Numbered from the stretch's first letter, positions 28,755-39,329 are shown. The stretch: DNA of 64,000 nt from Piscinibacter sp. HJYY11 (GCF_016735515.1 NZ_JAERQZ010000001.1:2344746-2408745), one strand, 5' to 3'. Notes: generated by a model from the sequence alone, not told the origin. Translations and numbers: made by a program.

Positions 28755-29512
28755 AGGCGAACCGGGATCCCGCGCCGTGCCATCAGCGCCTTGGCTTCGC
28801 CGACCGTGTGCTGGCCGTAGTGGAAGATGCTCGCCGCCAGCACGGCATCGGCATGGCCCTGCTGCACACCTTCGACCAGGTGCTCCAGGTTGCCGACGCC
28901 ACCCGAAGCAATCACCGGCACCTCCACCGCATCGCTCACCGCACGGGTCAGCGGCAGGTTGAAGCCGATCTTGGTGCCGTCGCGGTCCATGCTGGTCAGC
29001 AGGATCTCGCCCGCGCCGTTCGCCACCATCTTCTTCGCCCACTCCACCGCGTCGAGGCCGGTGTTCTTGCGGCCGCCGTGGGTGTAGACATCCCAGCCCG
29101 AGCCGTCGTCACGGCCCTTGGCGTCGATCGCGACGACGATGCACTGCGCGCCGTACTTGTCGGAGGCATCGCGGATGACCTGCGGGTTGGCCACGGCCGC
29201 CGAGTTGAAGCTGACCTTGTCGGCTCCGGCGTTGAGCAGGCGCCGCACGTCGTCGACGGTGCGCACGCCGCCACCCACCGTGAGCGGGATGAAGACCTGC
29301 GAGGCCACCGCCTCGATCATGTGCAGGATCAGGTCGCGGTCGTCGCTGGTGGCGGTGATGTCGAGGAAGGTGAGTTCGTCGGCGCCCTGCTCGTTGTAGC
29401 GGGCGGCGATCTCGACCGGGTCACCGGCATCGCGCAGCTCGACGAAGTTGACACCCTTGACGACCCGGCCTCCGGTGACGTCGAGGCAGGGAATGATGCG
29501 CTTGGCCAGCAT
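28751..29512 (-). CDS. hisF: Imidazole glycerol phosphate synthase subunit HisF
   Basis: This 253-residue TIM barrel is the cyclase half of IGP synthase; with HisH it makes IGP and AICAR. It starts [23 protein letters not shown], with catalytic Asp in CLDV and in TSMDRDGTK. Half-barrel repeats and phosphate sites (VTVGGGVR-like [17 protein letters not shown]) are clear. It is 12 bases after hisA in the leftward his operon. Confidence 0.98.
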   Translation of the reverse strand: MLAKRIIPCLDVTGGRVVKGVNFVELRDAGDPVEIAARYNEQGADELTFLDITATSDDRDLILHMIEAVASQVFIPLTVGGGVRTVDDVRRLLNAGADKVSFNSAAVANPQVIRDASDKYGAQCIVVAIDAKGRDDGSGWDVYTHGGRKNTGLDAVEWAKKMVANGAGEILLTSMDRDGTKIGFNLPLTRAVSDAVEVPVIASGGVGNLEHLVEGVQQGHADAVLAASIFHYGQHTVGEAKALMARRGIPVRL

Positions 29513-29524
29513 GGAGAAGAAGGC

Positions 29525-30271
29525 TCAGTCGGCCCCGTTGAGTTCGTCGGCGCGCTTCTGAGCCGCGGCGAAGTCGAGCGCGCCGGTGTAGATGGCGCGG
29601 CCGCAGATGACACCTTCGACGCCCTCGCCTTCGACGGCACAGAGCTTCTCGATGTCGGCAATGTTGGAGAGGCCGCCCGACGCAATCACGGGGATCGACA
29701 GCGCCTGCGCGAGCTTCACGGTCGCGTCGATGTTGATGCCCGAGAGCATGCCGTCGCGGCCGATGTCGGTGTAGATCACGCCTTCGACGCCGTAGTCCTC
29801 GAACTTCTTCGCGAGGTCGATGACTTCGTGACCGGTGAGCTTGCTCCAGCCGTCGGTCGCGACCTTGCCGTCCTTCGCGTCGAGGCCCACGATGATGTGG
29901 CCGCCGAAGGCGCTGCAGGCGTCCTTCAGGAAGCCGGGGCTCTTCACCGCGGCGGTGCCGATGATGATGAAGCTCAGGCCATCGTCGAGGTAGCGCTCGA
30001 TGGTGTCGAGGTCGCGGATGCCACCGCCCAGCTGCACCGGGATCTCATCGCCCACCTCTGCCAGGATCGCCTTGATCGCCGGCTCATTGACCGGCTTGCC
30101 GGCAAAGGCGCCATTCAGGTCGACAAGGTGCAGTCGCCGCGCCCCGGCATCGACCCATCGCCGCGCCATCGCAGCCGGGTCTTCACCGAAGGTGGTGGAT
30201 GCAGCCATGTCGCCCTGTTTCAGGCGCACACATTGGCCGTCTTTCAGGTCAATCGCAGGTATCAGCAACAT
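29525..30271 (-). CDS. hisA: ProFAR isomerase HisA
   Basis: This 248-residue TIM barrel isomerises the aminoaldose ProFAR to the aminoketose PRFAR. It begins [21 protein letters not shown] with the catalytic Asp in AIDLKDG, and has the second catalytic Asp in [10 protein letters not shown]. The phosphate site is IASGGLSN. It lies between hisH and hisF; the 78 bases to hisH are purine-rich and hold no other gene. Confidence 0.98.
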   Translation of the reverse strand: MLLIPAIDLKDGQCVRLKQGDMAASTTFGEDPAAMARRWVDAGARRLHLVDLNGAFAGKPVNEPAIKAILAEVGDEIPVQLGGGIRDLDTIERYLDDGLSFIIIGTAAVKSPGFLKDACSAFGGHIIVGLDAKDGKVATDGWSKLTGHEVIDLAKKFEDYGVEGVIYTDIGRDGMLSGINIDATVKLAQALSIPVIASGGLSNIADIEKLCAVEGEGVEGVICGRAIYTGALDFAAAQKRADELNGAD

Positions 30272-30349
30272 GGCCGAAGGCAGTAGTGGTGGAGGAAGGG
30301 GAGGAGGGGTGCCCGGAGGGTGTATCGCAGATGACGCTTCAGCAGCGGA

Positions 30350-31003
30350 TCAGGGGTTCCAGTGAAGGAAGTTGCGGTACAGCGCGAGACCGTGCTCAGC
30401 GCTTTTCTCAGGGTGGAACTGGGTGGCGAAAATGTTATCGCGTGCCACGGCGCTGGTAAAGCGCAGCCCGTACTCGGTCTCGCCGGCGCTGTGGCGCGGG
30501 TCCGACGGGCGGGCGTAGTAGCTGTGCAGGAAGTAGAAGTAGGCCCGGTCGGGGACGCCGGCCCACATCGGGTGCGGCTGGGCCTGGATCACTTCGTTCC
30601 AGCCCATCTGAGGCACCTTGTAGCGGCTGCCATCGAGCTGCAGCTGGCCTTGCAGCTGGAAGCGGAGCACTTCGCCAGCGATCAGGCCGAGACCGTCGCA
30701 CGGGCCCTCTTCGCTGCGATCGAGCAGCATCTGCATGCCCACGCACACGCCCATCAGCGGCTTGCTGGCCGCCGCTTCGAGCACTGCCTCGGTGAGACCG
30801 GCGTCCTTCAGGCCGCGCATGCAGTCGTGGATGGCGCCCTGGCCTGGGAGGACCACACGCTCCGCCGCGCGGATGTCGTCGGCGCGTGCGCTTACCAACA
30901 CGTCGACGCCCGAGCCCTGCGCCGCATGGATCACCGCCTGCGAGACCGATCGCAGGTTGCCGCTGCCGTGGTCAACGACCACCACCGTGCGTTTCATGTT
31001 CAA
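30350..31003 (-). CDS. hisH: Imidazole glycerol phosphate synthase glutaminase HisH
   Basis: This 217-residue class I glutamine amidotransferase supplies ammonia to HisF. The nucleophile Cys lies in [11 protein letters not shown], the His-Glu pair in [11 protein letters not shown]. The start overlaps the hisB stop by 4 bases (ATGA). Confidence 0.98.
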   Translation of the reverse strand: MNMKRTVVVVDHGSGNLRSVSQAVIHAAQGSGVDVLVSARADDIRAAERVVLPGQGAIHDCMRGLKDAGLTEAVLEAAASKPLMGVCVGMQMLLDRSEEGPCDGLGLIAGEVLRFQLQGQLQLDGSRYKVPQMGWNEVIQAQPHPMWAGVPDRAYFYFLHSYYARPSDPRHSAGETEYGLRFTSAVARDNIFATQFHPEKSAEHGLALYRNFLHWNP

Positions 31004-31593
31004 AGACTACCCTTCGTCGACGGGATAACGCCAGCCGCGCGTGGATCGATTTCCAGGGCCATCCGCAAGGCGCGTGCAAATGCCTTGAAGATCGTCTCGC
31101 ACTGGTGGTGGGCGTTGTCGCCCTCGAGGTTGTCGATGTGCAGGGTCACGCCGGCGTGGTTGGAGAACCCCTGGAAGAACTCGTAGGCGAGCTGGGTGTC
31201 GAAGGCGCCGATCATGCCGCTCTTGAAGTTCACGCGCATGTGCAGCCCCGGGCGGCCCGAGAAGTCGACCACCACCCGCGACAGCGCCTCGTCGAGCGGC
31301 ACGTAGGCGTGGCCGTAGCGGCGCAGGCCCTTCTTGTCGCCCACTGCCTTGGCCACCGCCTGGCCGAGCGTGATGCCCACGTCTTCCACCGTGTGGTGGC
31401 CGTCGATGTGCAGGTCGCCCTGGCAGTCGATGTCGAGGTCGATCAGCCCATGGCGGGCGACCTGGTCGAGCATGTGGTCGAAGAAGCCGATGCCGGTGAC
31501 CAGCTTGGCGACGCCGGTGCCGTCCAGGTTGAGGGCCACACGGATCTTGGTCTCGTTGGTGTTGCGGGTGACGTCCGCGGTGCGGGAGGTCAT
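31000..31593 (-). CDS. hisB: Imidazoleglycerol-phosphate dehydratase HisB
   Basis: This 197-residue monofunctional dehydratase (no HisN-type phosphatase domain) carries the two manganese-binding His-rich motifs: [12 protein letters not shown] and [11 protein letters not shown], then [12 protein letters not shown]. It makes imidazole-acetol phosphate. It is coupled to hisC by a 4-base overlap. Confidence 0.98.
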   Translation of the reverse strand: MTSRTADVTRNTNETKIRVALNLDGTGVAKLVTGIGFFDHMLDQVARHGLIDLDIDCQGDLHIDGHHTVEDVGITLGQAVAKAVGDKKGLRRYGHAYVPLDEALSRVVVDFSGRPGLHMRVNFKSGMIGAFDTQLAYEFFQGFSNHAGVTLHIDNLEGDNAHHQCETIFKAFARALRMALEIDPRAAGVIPSTKGSL

Positions 31594-32672
31594 GTCAGGT
31601 TCGCTTTCATCGCGTCGATCATCTGGTCATTTTCCTCGGGCGTGCCGACCGTCAGACGCAGGCAGCTGTCGAGCAGGGGGTGCATCCTGGAGACGTTCTT
31701 CACCAGCACCTTGCGTGCCTTCATGGCGGCAAAGAGCGCGGCGGCGTCGGAAACGCGGGTGAGGATCATGTTGGCTTCGCTCGGGTAGGGCGTCACACCG
31801 GGCATCGCCGCCAGCGCGGCGATCAACCGTGAGCGCTCGCTGCGCAAGATGCTTGCCTGACGGGCGAACTCGTCGTCGTGTTCCAGCGCGAAGAGTGCCG
31901 CCTCGGCATTGAGCACGCTCACGTTGTACGGCGGGCGCACCTTGTCGACCTGCTCGATCAGCGCCTTCGGGCCGAGCATGTAGCCCAGACGGATGCCGGC
32001 GAGGCCGAACTTGCTGAGCGTGCGCATCACGAGCACGTTTTCGTGCTTCGTCACGCGGTCGATGTAGCTGCGCGAGGCGAAAGGCTGGTAAGCCTCGTCG
32101 ATCACCACCAGGCCCGGTGCCGCCTCGACGATGCGCTCGATGACGGCGTCATCGAACAGATTGGCGGTCGGGTTGTTGGGGTAGGCGATGTAGACGAGCG
32201 CCGGCTGGTGCTCCTGCATCGCGGCGAGCATCGCAACCTCGTCGAGCTCGAAATCGGCCCGCAGCGGCACGCCGACGAAGCGCAGGCCCTGCAGCTTGGC
32301 CGACATCTCGTACATCACGAAGCCGGGCAGCGGTGCGACGATGCTGGCGCCCGGCACGTCGCAGGCCATCGCCAAGAGGCTGATCAGCTCGTCGGAGCCG
32401 TTGCCGAGGATGAGGCCGAAGCCTTCGGGAAGACCCACATGCTTCGCCAATGCGCCGCGCAGGTCGTCTATACGCGACCCGGGATAACGGTTGATCGCCA
32501 CCTCGGCCAGCCGCTCGCCCAGCGCCTGCCGCAAGGCCGGCGGCAGGCGGAACGGGTTTTCCATCGCATCGAGCTTGACCATGCCGGCACTCGGCTGGAT
32601 GGCGTAGCCGTGCATGGACTGGACGTCCTGCCGGATGAAGCGCGCGATGACGGATTCGAGCTTGGATGACAT
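31590..32672 (-). CDS. hisC: Histidinol-phosphate aminotransferase HisC
   Basis: This 360-residue PLP enzyme (class I/II fold) transfers the amino group to imidazole-acetol phosphate. The cofactor lysine is in [15 protein letters not shown], with [12 protein letters not shown] [10 protein letters not shown] and [10 protein letters not shown] also present. It is the first gene of the hisC-B-H-A-F-rsmD run. hisD and hisG are upstream but separated by a + strand gene pair, so hisC probably needs its own promoter in 32673-32748. Confidence 0.97.
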   Translation of the reverse strand: MSSKLESVIARFIRQDVQSMHGYAIQPSAGMVKLDAMENPFRLPPALRQALGERLAEVAINRYPGSRIDDLRGALAKHVGLPEGFGLILGNGSDELISLLAMACDVPGASIVAPLPGFVMYEMSAKLQGLRFVGVPLRADFELDEVAMLAAMQEHQPALVYIAYPNNPTANLFDDAVIERIVEAAPGLVVIDEAYQPFASRSYIDRVTKHENVLVMRTLSKFGLAGIRLGYMLGPKALIEQVDKVRPPYNVSVLNAEAALFALEHDDEFARQASILRSERSRLIAALAAMPGVTPYPSEANMILTRVSDAAALFAAMKARKVLVKNVSRMHPLLDSCLRLTVGTPEENDQMIDAMKANLT

Positions 32673-32692
32673 GGTCTTGTCAGGAGGACGCC

Positions 32693-32719
32693 TTGAATTC
32701 AGCGCCCATTACATAAGAT
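32693..32719 (+). promoter_or_regulatory. Candidate promoter for the small gene pair
   Basis: TTGAAT (32693-32698) and TAAGAT (32714-32719) resemble -35 and -10 hexamers with a short 15-base spacer, about 30 bases before the GTG at 32749. This is a local AT-rich patch in GC-rich surroundings; the opposite strand of the same patch (TTATGTAAT) could serve hisC. Confidence 0.4.
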
Positions 32720-32748
32720 ATTGCCCGTCTCGTCTGACGGAGCCTCTG

Positions 32749-33033
32749 GTGGCCACCATCCCGACCCACGTGCACTTGCAACCCGCCCAACGCGAGTTCC
32801 TCGAAAAGCAGGCCAAGCTGCGCGGCACCAACGTGTCGGCCGAGGTCCGTGCCTCGATCGACCTGTACCGCGCGGGCGTCGAGTCGGTGGCCGAGCTGGA
32901 GCTGCTCGACGTCGCCACCCGCAAGGCCAAGGACGACCTCGATGCCACCCTCGCCACCCTCGACGCCGGCCAGCGGCGCGCGAAGGCCTTCTTCGCGGAG
33001 ATCGACTCGATCAAGGCAGGGTCCTCGACATGA
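32749..33033 (+). CDS. Small protein of unknown function, ribbon-helix-helix-like N-terminus
   Basis: This 94-residue protein starts at GTG 32749, with GGAG six bases upstream. Residues 1-35 (a short strand HVHLQPAQ followed by two helices, REFLEKQAKLRGTNVSAEVRASIDLYRAG in outline) look like a ribbon-helix-helix DNA-binding fold. The C-terminal half is a charged helix. I do not recognise a named family. It overlaps the next gene by 4 bases (ATGA) and sits on the + strand between hisC and hisD, which are both on the other strand. Confidence 0.7.
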   Translation: MATIPTHVHLQPAQREFLEKQAKLRGTNVSAEVRASIDLYRAGVESVAELELLDVATRKAKDDLDATLATLDAGQRRAKAFFAEIDSIKAGSST

Positions 33034-33218
33034 GCCTGGTCGCGGAAATCGTCGACCGCTTGTCCGGCGTGTCCGCGCTGCGCGAGAAGGTCGCCCAGCA
33101 AGACAAGGTGCTCGAAGGCATGCAGCGCATCCTGCTCGAGCAGCAGCGTGAACTCGCCGAGCTGAAGGGAACCTTGCGCGCGCTGGTCACGATGCAGCAA
33201 GCCTTGCCCAAGAAGTAG
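33030..33218 (+). CDS. Small coiled-coil protein of unknown function
   Basis: This 62-residue protein is nearly all helix, with heptad-like spacing in VAQQDKVLEGMQRILLEQQRELAEL (shown here as the span of about residues 21-45 only in outline: Val21, Leu28, Ile34, Leu42). It has no signal peptide or membrane segment. The start at 33030 overlaps the preceding gene's stop, and its own stop is immediately next to the hisD stop (33219). The two small genes form one unit; oligomerisation of the partner is a plausible job. Confidence 0.65.
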   Translation: MSLVAEIVDRLSGVSALREKVAQQDKVLEGMQRILLEQQRELAELKGTLRALVTMQQALPKK

Positions 33219-34577
33219 TCAGCGCTTGAGCCGCATTTCGGCGGCTTGCGCGTGGGCCTGCAGGCCTTCGCCATAGGCCAGTTCAGCGGCGATCACCCCG
33301 AGCTTCTGCGCGCCCGCCTCGCTCACCTCGATGAGGCTGCTGCGTTTCTGGAAGTCGTAGACACCCAGCGGCGAGGAGAAACGTGCCGTGCCCGAGGTCG
33401 GCAGCACGTGGTTCGGCCCGGCGCAGTAGTCGCCCAGGCTTTCGCTCGTGAAGGCGCCCATGAAGATGGCGCCGGCGTGCTTCAGCAGCGGCTCCCAGCG
33501 CGCGGGCTCGCTGGAGCTGATCTCCAGGTGCTCGGGCGCGATGCGGTTGCTGATCGCGCAAGCCTCTTCCATCGAGCGCGTGTGGATGAGCGCACCTCGG
33601 CCTTCGAGCGAAGCACGGATCACGTCGCGACGCGGCATGCCGGGCAGCAGGCGTTCGATCTCGGCCTTGACCTTGGCGATGTAGCTGGCGTCGGGGCACA
33701 ACAGGATGCTTTGCGCCAGCTCGTCGTGCTCGGCCTGGCTGAAGAGATCCATCGCCACCCAGTCGGGCGGCGTTGTTCCGTCGGCCAGCACCAGGATCTC
33801 GCTCGGGCCGGCGATCATGTCGATGCCCACCTTGCCGAACACACGGCGCTTGGCACTCGCGACATAGGCGTTGCCGGGGCCGGTGATCTTGTCGACGGCG
33901 GGGATGGTGGCGGTGCCGTAGGCCAGCGCGCCCACGGCCTGCGCACCGCCGATGGTGAACACACGGTCGACACCCGCCACGGCGGCTGCGGCCAGCACCA
34001 GGGTGTTGCGCTCGCCCTTGCCTCCTGCTGCACCGGTGCCGCCGGTCGCGATGCTGCCCTTCACCGGCGTCGGCACCACCATGATGATTTCGCCGACCCC
34101 GGCCACCTTGGCGGGGATCGCGTTCATCAGGATGCTGGACGGATAGGCCGCCTTGCCGCCCGGCACGTAGATGCCCACACGGTCGAGCGGCGTGACCTTC
34201 TGGCCGAGCAGCGTGCCGTCGGCGTCGCGGTAGCTCCAGGAGCGGCCACAGGCGTCGAGCTGGCGCTGGTGGTAGTCGCGCACGCGCTCAGCGGCGGCCT
34301 GCAGGGCCTCGCGCTGTTTCGGCGTGATGGCGGCCAGCGCAGCCTCCAGCTCGGCACGGGGAATCTCGAGCGCCTTCACCGCGTCTGCGGCCAGCCCATC
34401 GAAGCGCTGCGTGTACTCGAGCACCGCCGCGTCACCGCGCTTTTGCACGTCTTGCAGGATCGCCGCCACCCGCTCCTCGATCGCATGGTCGGTCTCGGCC
34501 GACCAGTGCAGCACGCGCTGGAATTCGGCTTCGAAATCGGCGGCGGTCGTGGCGAGCTGGCGGACGTTGACGCTCAT
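33219..34577 (-). CDS. hisD: Histidinol dehydrogenase HisD
   Basis: This 452-residue zinc enzyme does the last two oxidations to histidine. Typical parts are [19 protein letters not shown], the signature [11 protein letters not shown] with [10 protein letters not shown], and [18 protein letters not shown]. It starts at ATG 34577, five bases after the hisG stop, and ends one base from the stop of the convergent small gene pair. Confidence 0.98.
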   Translation of the reverse strand: MSVNVRQLATTAADFEAEFQRVLHWSAETDHAIEERVAAILQDVQKRGDAAVLEYTQRFDGLAADAVKALEIPRAELEAALAAITPKQREALQAAAERVRDYHQRQLDACGRSWSYRDADGTLLGQKVTPLDRVGIYVPGGKAAYPSSILMNAIPAKVAGVGEIIMVVPTPVKGSIATGGTGAAGGKGERNTLVLAAAAVAGVDRVFTIGGAQAVGALAYGTATIPAVDKITGPGNAYVASAKRRVFGKVGIDMIAGPSEILVLADGTTPPDWVAMDLFSQAEHDELAQSILLCPDASYIAKVKAEIERLLPGMPRRDVIRASLEGRGALIHTRSMEEACAISNRIAPEHLEISSSEPARWEPLLKHAGAIFMGAFTSESLGDYCAGPNHVLPTSGTARFSSPLGVYDFQKRSSLIEVSEAGAQKLGVIAAELAYGEGLQAHAQAAEMRLKR

Positions 34578-34582
34578 GGTCG

Positions 34583-35221
34583 TTACTCGGGAATGGCCGA
34601 CGCGATCGCGTCGAGGATCTGGCGGAGGGGCTCGCGCTTGGTCTTGAGCGCGGCCTGGTTGACCACCAGGCGGGCCGAGATCTTCATGATCTCCTCGACC
34701 TCGACAAGGTGGTTGGCCTTCAGCGTGCTGCCGGTGGACACGAGGTCGACGATGGCATCCGCCAGGCCCGTGAGCGGCGCAAGCTCCATCGAGCCGTAGA
34801 GCTTGATCACGTCGACGTGCACGCCCTTGTCGGCGAAGAAATCGCGCGCGCAGCTGGTGTACTTGGTCGCGACGCGGATGCGCGAGCCCTGCTTCACCGC
34901 GGCTTCGTAGTCGAAGTCGTCGCGCGTGGCGACGCTCATGCGGCACTTGGCGATCTTGAGGTCGAGCGGCTGGTACAGGCCCTGGCCGCCATGCTCGAGC
35001 AGCACGTCCTTGCCGGCCACGCCGAGGTCGGCACCGCCGTACTGCACGTAGGTCGGCACGTCGGTGGCACGCACCAGCACCACGCGCACCTCGGGCTGGG
35101 TGGTGCCGATGATGAGCTTGCGCGACTTCTCCGGGTCTTCGAGCACCTCGATGCCCGCGGCCTTCAGCAGCGGCAGGGTCTCTTCGAAGATGCGTCCCTT
35201 GGACAGTGCGAGCGTGATCAT
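34583..35221 (-). CDS. hisG: ATP phosphoribosyltransferase HisG, short form
   Basis: This 212-residue enzyme catalyses the first step of histidine synthesis (ATP + PRPP). It ends right after the catalytic domains and lacks the C-terminal regulatory ACT-like domain, so it is the short form that needs the HisZ regulatory subunit; hisZ is not in the window. Motifs: [26 protein letters not shown] and the PRPP loop [12 protein letters not shown]. Its ATG overlaps the murA stop (ATGA). Confidence 0.97.
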   Translation of the reverse strand: MITLALSKGRIFEETLPLLKAAGIEVLEDPEKSRKLIIGTTQPEVRVVLVRATDVPTYVQYGGADLGVAGKDVLLEHGGQGLYQPLDLKIAKCRMSVATRDDFDYEAAVKQGSRIRVATKYTSCARDFFADKGVHVDVIKLYGSMELAPLTGLADAIVDLVSTGSTLKANHLVEVEEIMKISARLVVNQAALKTKREPLRQILDAIASAIPE

Positions 35222-36477
35222 TTGATTCTCTGGATGTCGGCGCCGATGCCGCGCAGCTTGGTTTCCATCTGGTCGTAGCCGCGGTCCAGGTGGTAGATGC
35301 GGTCGACGGTGGTTTCGCCATCGGCCACGAGGCCGGCGATCACGAGGCTGGCCGAGGCGCGCAGGTCCGTGGCCATCACCGTTGCGCCAGACAGCTGCGG
35401 CACGCCCTGCACGATGGCCGTGTGGCCGTCGACCTCGATCTTCGCGCCCAGGCGCACGAGTTCGTTCACGTGCATGTAGCGGTTCTCGAAGATGGTCTCG
35501 GTGATCCGGGCCGTGCCCTCGGCGATGCAGTCGAGCGCCATGAACTGCGCCTGCATGTCCGTCGGGAAGGCCGGGTATTCGCTCGTGCGGAAGCCTACCG
35601 CGCGCAGGCGCTTGTCGTTCTTGACGCGGATCCAGTCGGCGCCCGATTCGATGGTCGCGCCGGCGTCACGCAGCTTGTCGATCACGGCATCGAGGTGGTC
35701 GGCACGCGAGCGGCGCAGCGTCACGTCGCCACCGGCCGCAGCCACGGCGCAGAGGAAGGTGCCGGCCTCGATGCGGTCGGGCACGATGCGGTGGTTCACG
35801 CCCCCCAGGCGCTCCACGCCCTGGATGCGGATCTTGCTGGTGCCGTGACCTTCGATCTTCGCGCCCATCTTGATGAGCATCTCGGCGAGATCCGGAATCT
35901 CGGGCTCCTGCGCCGCGTTCTCCAGCACTGTCTCGCCCTCGGCCAGCACGGCGGCCATCATCAGGTTCTCGGTGCCGGTGACGGTGACCATGTCGGTCGT
36001 GATGCGGGCACCCTTCAGCCGCTTGGTCCTGGCGTGGATGTAGCCGTGCTCGACGGTGATCTCGGCACCCATCGCCTGCATGCCCTTGATGTGCTGGTCG
36101 ACCGGGCGCGAGCCGATCGCGCAGCCGCCGGGCAGCGACACCTTGGCCTCACCGAAGCGCGCCAGCAGCGGGCCCAGCACGAGGATCGACGCGCGCATCG
36201 TCTTCACCAGGTCGTAGGTCGCTTCGCGCGAGGTCACGTTGGAGGCGTTGATCGACACCGTGTCGGGCTGCGACTCGCTGCGCTCGGCCTGCACGCCCAT
36301 CATGCGCAGCAGCTTGAGCGTGGTGTTCACGTCCTGCAGGCGCGGCACGTTGGTGAGCGTCACCGGCTCGGCGGTCAGGAGCGTCGCGCAGAGTTCGGGC
36401 AGCGCCGCGTTCTTCGCGCCCGAGATCATCACCTCGCCCTGGAGTTGGCGGCCGCCTTTGATGAGGAGTTTGTCCAT
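35218..36477 (-). CDS. murA: UDP-N-acetylglucosamine 1-carboxyvinyltransferase MurA
   Basis: This 419-residue enzyme starts peptidoglycan precursor synthesis by adding enolpyruvate to UDP-GlcNAc. The active-site Cys (Cys115 in E. coli, the fosfomycin target) is present in [16 protein letters not shown]. The N-terminal [17 protein letters not shown] is typical. It lies between ibaG and hisG, all leftward, as in many betaproteobacteria. Confidence 0.98.
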   Translation of the reverse strand: MDKLLIKGGRQLQGEVMISGAKNAALPELCATLLTAEPVTLTNVPRLQDVNTTLKLLRMMGVQAERSESQPDTVSINASNVTSREATYDLVKTMRASILVLGPLLARFGEAKVSLPGGCAIGSRPVDQHIKGMQAMGAEITVEHGYIHARTKRLKGARITTDMVTVTGTENLMMAAVLAEGETVLENAAQEPEIPDLAEMLIKMGAKIEGHGTSKIRIQGVERLGGVNHRIVPDRIEAGTFLCAVAAAGGDVTLRRSRADHLDAVIDKLRDAGATIESGADWIRVKNDKRLRAVGFRTSEYPAFPTDMQAQFMALDCIAEGTARITETIFENRYMHVNELVRLGAKIEVDGHTAIVQGVPQLSGATVMATDLRASASLVIAGLVADGETTVDRIYHLDRGYDQMETKLRGIGADIQRIK

Positions 36478-36562
36478 GTGGGGCTTTCAGCCGCCATGCC
36501 CACCCGGCTCACGGACCCGCAGGCAGCAGGCCCGCCAGCCGCAGTGCACACTGCGGCGCGAT

Positions 36563-36832
36563 TCAATGGTGGTGGTTGGAGGCCGACGAGGCGTTGGAAG
36601 CCCACTCGGCCGGGGTCAGCGTCTTCATGGACAGCGCGTGGATTTGCTCGCGCATTCTATCGCCCAGGGCCTGGTAGACCCGCTGGTGGCGCGACACGCG
36701 GCTCTTGCCCTCGAACTCGGCCGAGACGATGGTGGCGAAGAAATGGCGCCCGTCGCCTTCGACCTGCAGGTGGTCGCAGGCAAGGCCTTGCGCGATGTAG
36801 CGCTCGACGTCGGCGGGGGTGGGATCGGCCAT
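36563..36832 (-). CDS. ibaG: BolA family protein IbaG
   Basis: This 89-residue BolA/IbaG-type protein has the conserved VEGDGRHFFATIVSAEFEGKSRVSRHQRVYQAL core with the Cys of CDHLQVEG and invariant His of SRHQ. BolA proteins work with monothiol glutaredoxins in iron-sulfur handling. The C-terminus has a His tail (NHHH). It is 85 bases upstream of murA and 19 bases after the ABC permease, the classic ibaG-murA pairing. Confidence 0.92.
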   Translation of the reverse strand: MADPTPADVERYIAQGLACDHLQVEGDGRHFFATIVSAEFEGKSRVSRHQRVYQALGDRMREQIHALSMKTLTPAEWASNASSASNHHH

Positions 36833-36851
36833 GAGGGTGCGGATTATCGCC

Positions 36852-37619
36852 TCAGGACCTGATCTTGTAGCCGATGCGCAGCAAATGCAGGCACAGCGCG
36901 CACACCACGACCAGACTGGCGCCGACGATGGCGAGGCTGGTCCACGGCGACACATCGCTCACCCCGAAGAAGCCGTGCCGGAAGCCATCGACCATGTAGA
37001 AGAAGGGGTTCAGGTGGCTCACGCCCTGCCAGAACGCCGGCAAGGACTTGATGGAATAGAACACGCCCGAGAGCATGGTCATGGGCATGACGATGAAGTT
37101 CTGGAAGGCGGCGATCTGGTCGAACTTCTCGGCCCAGAGGCCGGCCACCAGGCCCAGCGCGCCCATCATCGCGGCACCGCAGAGCGTGAAGACGATGATC
37201 CACAGCGGGTTGGCAATCGGCGGCGGGGCGAACCACACGGTGACCAGCAGCACGCCCAGGCCCACCGCCACGCCGCGGATGATGGACGCTCCCACGTAGG
37301 CCACGAACCAGGCCCAGTGGCTGAGCGGCGTGACCAGCAGGAACACGAGGTTGCCGGTGATCTTGCTCTGGATCAGCGACGAGCTGCTGTTGGCGAACGC
37401 GTTCTGCAGCACGCTCATCATCACGAGGCCCGGGATCAGGAAACTCGTGTAGCCGACCTCGCCGAACACGGTCACCCGGCCTTCGAGCACGTGGCCGAAG
37501 ATCAGCAGGTACAGCACCGCGGTGAGCACCGGCGCGGCCACCGTCTGGAAGCTCACCTTGTAGAAGCGCAGCATCTCCTTGTAGATCAGCGTGCGCGCGC
37601 CCTCGAGCACGATCTTCAT
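36852..37619 (-). CDS. ABC-2 type transporter permease
   Basis: This 255-residue permease has six predicted membrane helices and the ABC-2 family pattern, including FANSSSSLIQSKITGNLVFLLVTPLSHW near the middle and FYSIKSLPAFWQGVSHLNPFFYMVDGFRHG near the end. It forms an exporter with the ATPase encoded upstream, whose stop it overlaps by 4 bases. The pair resembles YadGH/NodIJ-type systems beside ibaG-murA in betaproteobacteria. The substrate is unknown. Confidence 0.92.
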   Translation of the reverse strand: MKIVLEGARTLIYKEMLRFYKVSFQTVAAPVLTAVLYLLIFGHVLEGRVTVFGEVGYTSFLIPGLVMMSVLQNAFANSSSSLIQSKITGNLVFLLVTPLSHWAWFVAYVGASIIRGVAVGLGVLLVTVWFAPPPIANPLWIIVFTLCGAAMMGALGLVAGLWAEKFDQIAAFQNFIVMPMTMLSGVFYSIKSLPAFWQGVSHLNPFFYMVDGFRHGFFGVSDVSPWTSLAIVGASLVVVCALCLHLLRIGYKIRS

Positions 37620-38551
37620 ACGGCCACCTGCACCTGCTCGAGCGTCCTCGGTGCGCCTTGCATGATCTCGAGGAACACGTCTTCGAGGTCGGCGCGGCCG
37701 ATCTCCAGGTCTTCGGGCTGGCAGCCGTGCGCGCGCAGGATCTGCAACACCCGTTCGACCTCCGCCGTGTCGTGCGCGGTGACCTGCACGATGCGCCCGG
37801 TCACGCGGGCATGCGAGGTGAGTTCGGCCGGCAGCGCCTGGTCCATCTTGAACCGCATCATCGTGCTGGCGGTGCCGGCGAGCAGCGCCGAGGTGCGGTC
37901 GAGCGCGACCACCTGGCCGAGCTTCAACATCGCGATGCGGCCGCACAGCGCTTCGGCCTCTTCGAGGTAGTGCGTCGTCAGCAGCACCGTGTGGCCCTGC
38001 TTGTTGAGCCGGGCCACGAAATGCCACAGCGTCTGCCGCAGCTCCACGTCGACACCCGCCGTCGGCTCGTCCAACACGATCACCGGCGGCCGGTGCACCA
38101 GCGCCTGCGCCACCAGCACACGGCGCTTCATGCCACCGGAGAGCTGGCGCATGTTGGCGTCCGCCTTGTCGGCGAGGCCCAGCCCCTGCAGCAGCTCGTC
38201 GATCCAGGCGTCGTTGTTCTTCACGCCGAAGTAGCCGCTCTGGATGCGCAGCGTCTCGCGCACACTGAAAAAGGGGTCGAACACCAGCTCCTGCGGCACG
38301 ATGCCGAGCGCCTTGCGCGCGGCGGCAAAGTCGGTCACCACGTCGTGGCCGAGCACCGAGACGCTGCCGCCGCTGGCACGCGTCAAGCCCGCGAGGATGG
38401 TGATCAAGGTGGTCTTGCCTGCCCCGTTGGGCCCGAGCAGGCCGAAGAACTCGCCCGGCTCGATGTTGAAGCTCACCCCATCCAGGGCCCGCACTTCGCG
38501 GCCGGCGGTGCGGTAAAGCTTGCTGACGTTCTGGAACGAGACGGCGGACAT
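37616..38551 (-). CDS. ABC transporter ATP-binding protein (ABC-2 exporter)
   Basis: This 311-residue ATPase has Walker A GPNGAGKTTL, signature LSGGMKRRVLVAQAL, Walker B IVLDEPTAGVD and switch TTHYLEEAE. ATG 38551 is used rather than an upstream in-frame start, since the conserved VSFQNVSKLYRTAGREVRALDGVSF begins right after it. It pairs with the permease at 36852-37619. It is divergent from the TetR-type regulator at 38655. Confidence 0.95.
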   Translation of the reverse strand: MSAVSFQNVSKLYRTAGREVRALDGVSFNIEPGEFFGLLGPNGAGKTTLITILAGLTRASGGSVSVLGHDVVTDFAAARKALGIVPQELVFDPFFSVRETLRIQSGYFGVKNNDAWIDELLQGLGLADKADANMRQLSGGMKRRVLVAQALVHRPPVIVLDEPTAGVDVELRQTLWHFVARLNKQGHTVLLTTHYLEEAEALCGRIAMLKLGQVVALDRTSALLAGTASTMMRFKMDQALPAELTSHARVTGRIVQVTAHDTAEVERVLQILRAHGCQPEDLEIGRADLEDVFLEIMQGAPRTLEQVQVAV

Positions 38552-38654
38552 GAGGGCGCGGATTGTAGGCAGCCCGCTCTTTTCTCGCTCGCGGCGCCCC
38601 ACCGCCGCCCCGCCCGGTGCTAGATTCGCCGGCACCGCTTAGAGCCTCCGAGAC

Positions 38655-39317
38655 ATGGCCCCTCCCCCGAAGAAACCGCGGCGCACAGCCGAGCGCATCC
38701 TCGAAGTGACGCTGGAGCTGTTCAACCGCTTCGGCGAGCCCAATGTCTCCACCACGCTGATCTCGGCCGAGCTGAACATCAGCCCCGGCAACCTCTACTA
38801 CCACTATCCCGCCAAAGACGAGCTGATCAACGCGCTCTTCGGCCGCTACGAAGAAGCGCTCACGCAGCTGCTGCACGCCGCCGACGACGTGCGCAACGTG
38901 GAAGACGCCTGGCTCTTCTTCCACATGCTCTTCGAGCTGATCTGGCGCTACCGATTCCTCTACCGCGACCTCAACGACCTGCTCAGCAAGAACCGCAAGC
39001 TGGAGACGCACTTCCAGGTCGTGCTGAAGAACAAGACGCTGGCCGTGAAGGCCGTGCTCGACGGGCTCTCGCGCGGCAACGCGATCAAGCTCGACAGCCG
39101 CGCCGCCGACCCCACCGCCACCGCGATGGTGGTCGTGCTCACCTACTGGCTCTCGTACGAATACGTGCGCGACCCGCGCAACGCGCTCGAGCCCGACAGC
39201 GCCGGCCCCGCCCTCCTGCGCGGCGCCTTCCACGTGCTGAGCCTCTTGATGCCCTACCTCGAACCCGGCCAGCGCGAGCACCTGCTCGGTCTGGTGGGCC
39301 CTTACCAGAAGCCCTGA
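38655..39317 (+). CDS. TetR/AcrR family transcriptional regulator
   Basis: This 220-residue regulator has an N-terminal HTH (RTAERILEVTLELFNRFGEPNVSTTLIS, LNISPGNLYYHYPAKDELINALF). The C-terminal half matches the TetR_C group with WRYRFLYRDLNDLLSKNRKL. It is divergent from the ABC exporter and 12 bases upstream of a TPR protein gene on its own strand, so it could control either. Confidence 0.9.
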   Translation: MAPPPKKPRRTAERILEVTLELFNRFGEPNVSTTLISAELNISPGNLYYHYPAKDELINALFGRYEEALTQLLHAADDVRNVEDAWLFFHMLFELIWRYRFLYRDLNDLLSKNRKLETHFQVVLKNKTLAVKAVLDGLSRGNAIKLDSRAADPTATAMVVVLTYWLSYEYVRDPRNALEPDSAGPALLRGAFHVLSLLMPYLEPGQREHLLGLVGPYQKP

Positions 39318-39329
39318 CAGGAGACACCC

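Noticed and set aside
30272..30349. A riboswitch or leader between hisH and hisA
   Set aside because: The gap is a purine-rich low-complexity run with no stable paired structure that I can see.
32749..33218. Toxin-antitoxin system in the his operon
   Set aside because: The first protein could be an antitoxin-like ribbon-helix-helix protein, but the second is only a coiled coil with no toxin fold, so the label is not supported.
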